Shown here piece by piece: positions 58,451 through 64,000 of a stretch of DNA of 64,000 bases. The stretch's first letter is position 1. Each line of letters begins with the position of its first letter. This stretch comes from Erpobdella octoculata (Eukaryota > Annelida > Clitellata > Hirudinida > Erpobdellidae). The stretch is from assembly GCA_963978895.1 (NCBI GenBank), contig OZ022242.1:26442924-26506923 (forward strand), written 5' to 3'. Under the pieces are notes generated by a model. The model was not told the DNA's origin, did not search any database, and saw nothing but the letters and a program-made list of their open reading frames with translations. The translations under genes and the position numbers were made by a program.

Positions 58451-59579
58451 CATGCGAATGCAAAACTTACATTCATCATTGCAAGGTCGTCGTGACAGTG
58501 CGTCAGCATTTTTGTGCTGTTCACCCTTCCGATGCTGAATTTCAAACTCGTATGATTGTAAACGTTCAATCCACCTAGCCACTTGTTCTTCTGGATTTTT
58601 AAAATTTAAAAGCCATTTCAAAGCAGCGTGATCCGTTCTCAACAAAAACTTTTGACCATATAAATACTTGTGAAAGTGCTGAATAGAATCAACGATTGCT
58701 AATAACTCACGTCTGGTGACGTAATAATGACGCTCCGGTTTCGACAAAGTTCTGCCATAATAAGCTATAACCTTTTCATTGCCGTCAACAATTTGACTAA
58801 GCACTGCCCCTATTCCTTCATTGCTTGCATCTGTGTCTAATACAAAATCTTTTCCAGGGATTGGATACGACAGAACTGGCGTCAAACTCAAAGCTGTTTT
58901 TAACCGTTCGAACGCCTGTTGATTTGCCTTTGACCAATCAAACGATGCATTCTTTTCTGTAAGCTTATATAGTTCCTTTGCAATGCTGCAAAAGCTGGCT
59001 ACAAATCGTCGATAATATGTGCACAAACCAAGAAAGCTTCTTAATTCTTGAGAATTTCTCGGAACAGGCCAATGGTTAACCGCTTCAATTTTCTCAGGAT
59101 CGGTTCCTACCCCTTCGGCAGAAACTATATGACCAAGATATTTCACCTTGCTTTTGAAAAGTGCACACTTTGCCGGATTTAGCTTCATACCAGCATCCCG
59201 GATCCTTTGGAAAACTTCTCCAAGATTGTGTAGATGCTCTTCAAACGTCTTTCCAACAACAATAATGTCGTCCAAATAAACAAGACACGTTCTCCAATTT
59301 AATCCTTGTAACACAATACTCCATAAGTCGCTCGAAAGTTGCGGGTGCGTTGCACAAGCCAAATGGCATCACTGTAAATTGCCACAATCCTTCACCTATT
59401 GAAAAGGCAGTTTTCTCGCGATCCTGGGGATGTATTCCCACCTGCCAATATCCGCTCTTAAGATCTAAAGTAGAAAACATTCAAGATCCCGCAAGTGTAT
59501 CGATGGTGTCATCAATTCTGGGCAAAGGGTAACTATCGTTTTGTGTGACCTCGTTTAACATTCTGTAGTCGACACAAAA
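58430..59579 (-). pseudogene. Gypsy 2 reverse transcriptase and RNase H
   Basis: RT: FCVDYRMLNEVTQND, an in-frame stop near 59482, [35 protein letters not shown], a frameshift near 59330, then [19 protein letters not shown] (catalytic YLDD) and VKYLGHIVSAEGVGTDPEK. RNase H: FVLDTDASNEGIGAVLSQ with catalytic-type Asp, RRELLAIV, LLRTDHAALKWLL and NADALSRRPC. Domain order matches Ty3/Gypsy pol. Confidence 0.88.
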
Positions 59580-59581
59580 AC

Positions 59582-60149
59582 CTAGCGAGTTATCTTTCTT
59601 CTTACAAGTACTACAGGTGAACTCCATGGACTATTGGATGGTTCAATAACTCCTTGTTTCTTCATCTTTTCTAACATCTTTCTATTTTCTAACATCTTGC
59701 CAGTTCGAATTCGGTGTTCAACGATCTTTGTTTTCCCATTGTCTTCTTCGTCAATAGCTATTATATCACAATATTCTTCAATCAGCTTTTCCGCTTTGAC
59801 ATAGTCCATTGGTTTTAATAAAGTTTTAGCGGCTTCAAGCAGTTCCTGAATTTGCGAGTACTTCATTCTCATTTTATTTTTACCAACCACTGTGGTACAT
59901 GCCACTATGTGATCGACTGGGCTGCATACCGCAATTTCATCACCTTTTGTTATTTGCATTCATAACTCTGACTGGCACGTAGCTTCCTGACCCCGTTCGT
60001 ACCAGTGTTTTTCCGATCATTATTCCATGTTTTTCAACTCCGTTCAGGGGCTCGATGAACCTAACAACTCTTAAGTTTTTCTCATTCTCTATTCTTGCCC
60101 AAACCAAAGATTCCGACTGAGCAGGTACAATGATGCTCTTTGTTACCAA
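59582..60149 (-). pseudogene. Gypsy 2 protease-RT linker
   Basis: VTKSIIVPAQSESLVWARIE, ARTGSGSYVP-like sequence, then VVGKNKMRMKYSQIQELLEA and the pre-RT motif HRIRTGKMLENRKMLEKMKK, with QGVIEPSNSPWSSPVVLVRR just before the RT proper. Frame changes near 59960 and 60160. Confidence 0.75.
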
Positions 60150-60818
60150 TACTCGCTTTACCGAATTTTGTTTCGCCTTTATAGCAAACAGGTATTTCCA
60201 TATTTCCCTGTCTGAATGTTCCCATTTTTAAGTCCACTGCAAACCCCTGAATTCTCATAAAGTCAAGCCCAAGTAGGCATTCTTCTTCTATATCAGCAAC
60301 CAGAAACTGGTGCTGAAAAGTCTTATTTCAGTTTGAATTTTACCAACTACTGGAACAAGCTCTCCTGTTGCAGTCTTTAAACGGATGTGCTTTCCACTTT
60401 GTAAAACCTCTCCTTTTGCCAAAGAAGGTTTTATGATTGAACAAGAAGCTCCCGTATCAATAATAAACGTACAGTTTCTCATTCCTAATCTACCTTCCAC
60501 AAATAAACTAGTTCCTTTTCCAAGAACGGTAACTGGCACAACTCTGCAAGGCAAATTATCTTTTACCTTCACAGAATCTGATTTTTTCTTGTTGGATTGG
60601 GCCTTTATGGGTTTTCCTTGTTTGACATCATTATGCCTACAGTGATCCATTTTCTCCTGTTGCCCGGGTCTAAACATCTGAATTATACAGTCTTTTTGTA
60701 GATGTCCCGGTCTTCCACAACTCCAGCAGCGATGTGAGTTATTCCCTTTCCAGTTAATTCTTACCTTAATTACTCTCCGGACTCGATCATCCAGTTCATC
60801 TTTGTCCTCGCTTCCCAA
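60150..60818 (-). pseudogene. Gypsy 2 nucleocapsid zinc knuckle and protease
   Basis: The zinc knuckle CWSCGRPGHLQKDC (CX2CX4HX4C) binds RNA in Gag. The aspartic protease active site is NCTFIIDTGASCSIIKPSL, with a second-half motif ECLLGLDFMRIQGFA reached after a frameshift near 60320 in a short T run. Confidence 0.85.
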
Positions 60819-60848
60819 TTTTCTTACGTGACGAGACCTATCAGATGG

Positions 60849-61177
60849 CTACACAGAGGCTTCATAATTTATTGCAAATGCCAAAGCTTCGCTGGGACTA
60901 GCTACGCGGGCAACCCTAAGAGCCTTTTGGGTTTCAGAGTTCTTCAAGGCCGCTATGAATCCATCCGTAATAATTGTGTTGAGGGCATTTCGAGAGCACA
61001 AGGGGTATCCCAGATTAGCAAACCGTTCTATATCCGCTTCCAGCTGTTGCATGCTTTCTTCGGGTTTCTGGCGTTGACTCTTGAGTTGAGCTCGAAAAAT
61101 TTCGGGCGCGCGTTGATTACCGAATCTGTTCTCGAGAACCTTTATGATCGCATCGTAATCATCTCTATCTACAATAA
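60849..61177 (-). pseudogene. Gypsy 2 Gag (capsid part), 5'-truncated
   Basis: DDYDAIIKVLENRFGNQRAP, FRAQLKSQRQKPEESMQQLE and LGYPLCSRNALNTIITDGFI resemble the retrotransposon Gag capsid region. A stop separates it from the zinc knuckle. Its upstream end is cut at 61177 by an inverted PLE 3' end, so the Gag N-terminus and 5' LTR are missing. Confidence 0.8.
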
Positions 61178-61238
61178 GGGTCAAAAGTAAAACGAGAAAA
61201 GTAAACAAACAGAAAGAACCGAAATTGTCAAAGAAATT
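61178..61238 (-). repeat. Inverted copy of the PLE 3' end
   Basis: GGGTCAAAAGTAAAACGAGA to GAAATTGTCAAAGAA is the reverse complement of the terminal UTR sequence found at 61940-61994. It stops just before the ribozyme core. It flanks a PLE copy in opposite orientation, a known trait of PLE insertions. Confidence 0.85.
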
Positions 61239-61856
61239 GTTATAGACCCCGTCAGGAATAAACTGGGTTTATATATTTATTACAAAAACTTGAAACTTTT
61301 CAATTTGGTCATCAAGAATGATAGAACAAGTATCACTGACCCGTTGCAACAAAGTCACGTGGTGTACCATTTCAAATGTTCTATTCCACATTGTAAGGTG
61401 GATACATACATTGGTTACACTACCACTACGTTGTCAAGGAGACTCACAATGCATCTCCAGTTTGGGAGTATTCTTAATCATTATGAATGTATTCATTTGA
61501 AAAAGCTAACACGAAAAGAACTTGAAGAAGGTGTTTCGATTTTAACAAGTGAATCCGACTCTTTCCGGCTGAAAATTAAAGAGGCTCTCTATATCTTATT
61601 AATGAGACCCGCAATTAATAAACAATTTGATAAATTTCCACAGATTCTCCACTTATTCGGTGTCAAAGAAAGCAATATGCATCGGTTACCCTGTATTCCT
61701 TCTAACGACGAGGATAACATAAATGATGATACTTCTGACTCGTCCTCTGACACAAATACTTTGGCTGTTGAGGCTGCTCCTGACGAATCTCATTGTAATG
61801 TATCGGAGGAAATTCTTGTCTCTTCTAATATAACACAGCGAAAACGCAAAAATTGA
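61239..61856 (+). pseudogene. PLE C-terminal copy (GIY-YIG nuclease), 5'-truncated
   Basis: Starts at VIDPVRNKLGLYIYYKNLKL and carries HVVYHFKCSIPHC, TYIGYTTTTLSRRLTMHL and the same acidic tail as the main PLE, with few changes (H to Y in the TYIG.T motif, N to S near the tail). It lacks the whole RT. It is followed by the 3' UTR and a ribozyme motif, then by the N-terminus of another PLE unit, i.e. a head-to-tail arrangement. Confidence 0.87.
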
Positions 61857-61984
61857 TTTCCAATAGTATAAATTTTATATTCTTTTGATTTGATAGGTAG
61901 AGTGTTTTTTCGTTTTTTCTTTTGTTAGTGTGCTAATTCTTTGACAATTTCGGTTCTTTCTGTTTGTTTACTTTTCTCGTTTTA

Positions 61985-62042
61985 CTTTTGACCCTGAGGA
62001 TGGCTGACATAGCTGAAACGGTCCGTCGGTCTGACAATAAAA
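61985..62042 (+). ncRNA. Hammerhead ribozyme-like motif of the PLE, copy 2
   Basis: CTGAGGA (61994-62000), GAAA (62015-62018) and GTC (62025-62027). Stem I pairs GACC (61990-61993) with GGTC (62028-62031). Predicted cleavage is after 62027. Identical in core and stems to the copy at 26240-26291. It lies exactly between a PLE 3' UTR and the next PLE N-terminus. Confidence 0.6.
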
Positions 62043-62196
62043 GTTTAATGGAAAAGTGTTTGGCTAATTGTAGTCTCGAACAGAGAGTTTTGTGCCGAAA
62101 GGTCGAGAATTTGGCTCGAAAAGTTGTTTCTGCCAAATGGCGAGTTGTGTTTCTTAGAGCGTGTCTCAAAGATAAATTGATTCCACAGTTTATTCG

Positions 62197-62199
<3 letters not shown>
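62036..62199 (+). pseudogene. PLE protein, extreme N-terminus
   Basis: SLMEKCLANCSLEQRVLCRK, VENLARKVVSAKW and [14 protein letters not shown], then (AT)n. The last 37 bp also begin the PLE body at 29321 (minus), where the protein continues with KYRSNVVKG. This is the missing 5' coding part of that element. Confidence 0.8.

Positions 62200-62247
<48 letters not shown>
62200..62247. repeat. (AT)n microsatellite at proposed inversion breakpoint 2
   Basis: Pure AT tract joining the cut PLE N-terminus to the cut Gypsy 1 RT. Confidence 0.97.
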
Positions 62248-62251
<4 letters not shown>

Positions 62252-63670
62252 GTTGTACCGACGTTGGGATTCAGTTAGTGTTTTTGAAACATTGAATAAT
62301 GGTCGTTCCTCTCCATCAGGATATCTGTGAAACAGAACTACTCCCAATCCAAACTCTGAAGCATCACAAGAAATACCCAATGGAAGCGACTTGTCAAAAT
62401 GTGCCAGCTTGACGTCTTTCATAAGAATTTCTTTAATCTTTTGAAAAGTCAGTTCTTGCTCTGAAGTCCATTTCCAGGGTGTATCTTTTCTTGTAAGACA
62501 TGTTAGAGGTTCAGCAATCGTTGCAAGATTAGGGATAAACGTGTGATAAAACTGAACAGAACCCAGAAATGATCGTAAGGTTGAAATATAAGTAGGGTGG
62601 GGCATTTTAAACAAAGCGTCAAAATTCTTTCCTTTAATAACACCTTCTCCTGAAAGTATGTGACCCAAATATTCAATTGAAGTTTGTGCAAAAACACATT
62701 TTTTCTTGTTGCACTTCAGACCTTTATCACGAAGGCCTTGAAGAAGAAATCTTAAATTCTCATTGTGCTCATCGACACTGAATCCTCCAACAAGAATATC
62801 ATTTAGATAAATTGTGACTCCTTTCAGATCACAAGTTAATCCATCCATGATTTCTTGGAAGTAGCCTGGAGCTGAAATAATGCCAAACGGGAGTTTGGTT
62901 TGAAGTAGAACTCCTCGATGTGTGCTCAATGCAAGTTTTCTTTGACTGCTTGGAGCAAGTTTTATTTGATTGAAGGCATCAGCAAGATTTATTTTGCTAA
63001 AGTAACGACTTCCTCCAAGTTTTCGCATCAAGTCTTCAGGAAGTGGCATTGGATGTCGATGAGGTTCCAGCTGGGAATTCACAGTAACTGAGTAATCCCC
63101 ACAAATTCGAAATTTAGCTTTTTCCTCTCCTGGATTTAATCGTTTTTATGGGTACTATGAGTGTTCCATAGTCATTGAAATCTAAAGGAATCCAGATGCC
63201 TTTCTTGACACCAGCATCTAATGTATGATTGAGATCCTCTTGAATTGAAAATGGCACTGTTCGAGCTTTACAGAAAACTGAATTTGAATTTTGAATCTGG
63301 TTTGAACTTAACTTCCAATTCAAAATTTTGCAAACATCCAAGTCCTGGTTCAAAACATTCTTTAAAATCTTCACAAATTTGTTGACAACAGTTGAAAACT
63401 TTGACATCAATTGAATTTTCTTTAATTTGAAGAACTTGTTTATTCAAAGCTGCTGTTACATCAATTTTGAGATCAAGAATTGCTTTTCTGCCTATAGGTT
63501 TTAGCTTGGGTAATTCTCTAACATTGAATTCTACAGTCTTTTCATCATTTGAATCTGGAATAGAAGTTGAAACATGACAAACTCCAATGACTGGAATGTT
63601 GTCACCAGTTGCTGAAATAAATCTTGTAGTATTGGAATGAAGTTTGGGTCGTTCCCATTTCTGCCAAACT
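62248..63670 (-). pseudogene. Gypsy 1 reverse transcriptase half
   Basis: RT: VKKGIWIPLDFNDYGTLIVP, PEDLMRKLGGSRYFSKINLA with DAFNQI, LPFGIISAPGYFQEIMDGL, then IYLNDILVGG where the usual YLDD is YLND, and IEYLGHILSGEGV. The start of RNase H (LPLGISCDASEFGLGVVLF, TLTESQRRYNQ) runs into (AT)n. A frameshift at an A5 run (63143-63147) separates two long frames. Above 63410 are protease-like residues (ATGDNIPVIGVCHVS). The other half is at 29490-31320 (plus). Confidence 0.85.
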
Positions 63671-63708
63671 TCTTAAGAACAAAGAAAATACTTGATAGAA
63701 ATTACTTG

Positions 63709-63709
<1 letters not shown>

Positions 63710-63740
<31 letters not shown>

Positions 63741-63790
63741 AGCCCACGTCACTCACTCACTCACTGATTCTGTCACGCTTACGTAATTAG
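63710..63790. repeat. (AT)n tract and F4 repeat end
   Basis: AT tract, then GTAGCCCACGTCACTCACTC and TGATTCTGTCACGCTTACG, the inverse of 34335-34395. It cuts the Gypsy 1 element on its 5' side. Confidence 0.7.
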
Positions 63791-63819
63791 TCGTATAGAC
63801 GATATCGATGTGCACGTAA

Positions 63820-63990
63820 GAATTTATTACGCGCAGGCGTGTTATAAAAGTTATTATGCAATTGTACCTATATACCATGGACTTCTTAATATAAAGTCTT
63901 ATATTAAGATGTCCATGGTATTGCTAAAATTAGTGCGCGCAGGCGTGTAATAAAAGTGATTATGCAATTGTACACTGTAAGTCCTAAAAA
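63820..63990. repeat. Palindrome within a two-copy tandem repeat
   Basis: CGCGCAGGCGTG and ATTATGCAATTGTAC occur twice about 110 bp apart. Between them ACCATGGACTTCTTAATATA and its inverse form a ~22-bp stem with one mismatch around the 4-base loop AGTC (about 63877-63923). A related palindrome (ATGGTCTTCTTAATATTAAG followed by AAGTCCAT) lies at 35230-35262. Confidence 0.75.
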
Positions 63991-64000
63991 TCAAAAGAGG

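Overview
This window looks like repeat-dense, AT-rich intergenic DNA from a metazoan, probably an aquatic or otherwise repeat-rich invertebrate. I cannot place it more precisely. The evidence is eukaryotic throughout: a Penelope-like element (PLE) with a GIY-YIG endonuclease, Ty3/Gypsy elements, LINEs with a restriction-like endonuclease (RLE), hAT, Harbinger-type and piggyBac-like DNA transposon remnants, tRNA-derived SINEs, and very long (AT)n and (CATA)n microsatellites. There are no operons, CRISPR arrays or rRNA genes. Host coding sequence is limited to a few candidate exons: 2044-2291 minus, 19466-19670 minus, and 54482-54619 with strand unclear.

Layout. 0-9.6 kb: fragments of three dispersed repeat families (called F1, F2 and F3 here), hAT pieces, a MITE with telomere-like repeats, a SINE and one good candidate exon. 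9.6-15.3 kb: a second SINE and two RLE-LINE copies (A, B) joined head to tail through (CATA)n. 15.4-26 kb: an (AT)n palindrome, an old LINE 3' end, a hAT-like MITE built of three hairpins, a second telomere-repeat MITE with its empty site, and a degenerate Cys-rich TE-type gene. 26.2-29.3 kb: a nearly whole PLE on the minus strand. 29.3-33.2 kb: the RNase H-integrase half of Gypsy element 1, then a small non-autonomous LTR element encoding a SAP-domain protein. 33.3-36 kb: hAT and F1 copies. 36.1-41.8 kb: a 353-bp satellite, 16 full units, each with a tRNA-like Pol III promoter. 42-46.4 kb: F1, F2 and F3 copies. 46.6-52.7 kb: a Harbinger-type remnant and three more RLE-LINE copies (C, D, E). 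53-57 kb: scattered degenerate fragments. 57.1-61.2 kb: Gypsy element 2 on the minus strand, many breaks. 61.2-63.7 kb: the other parts of the PLE (plus strand) and the RT half of Gypsy 1 (minus strand).

How the parts fit. The PLE is cut after the same coding position at 29.32 kb and 62.20 kb, and Gypsy 1 is cut between RT and RNase H at 29.46 kb and 62.25 kb. Both cuts lie on (AT)n tracts. Flipping the intervening ~32.8 kb would make both elements continuous at once, so the window appears to carry an inversion (or an assembly inversion) with microsatellite breakpoints. The PLE ends carry a hammerhead-ribozyme-like motif. The SAP-domain element shares its last coding bases and polypurine tract with Gypsy 2 and may depend on a relative of it. 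The RLE-LINEs end in (CATA)n tails and repeatedly start directly after such tracts, which suggests microsatellite-targeted insertion.
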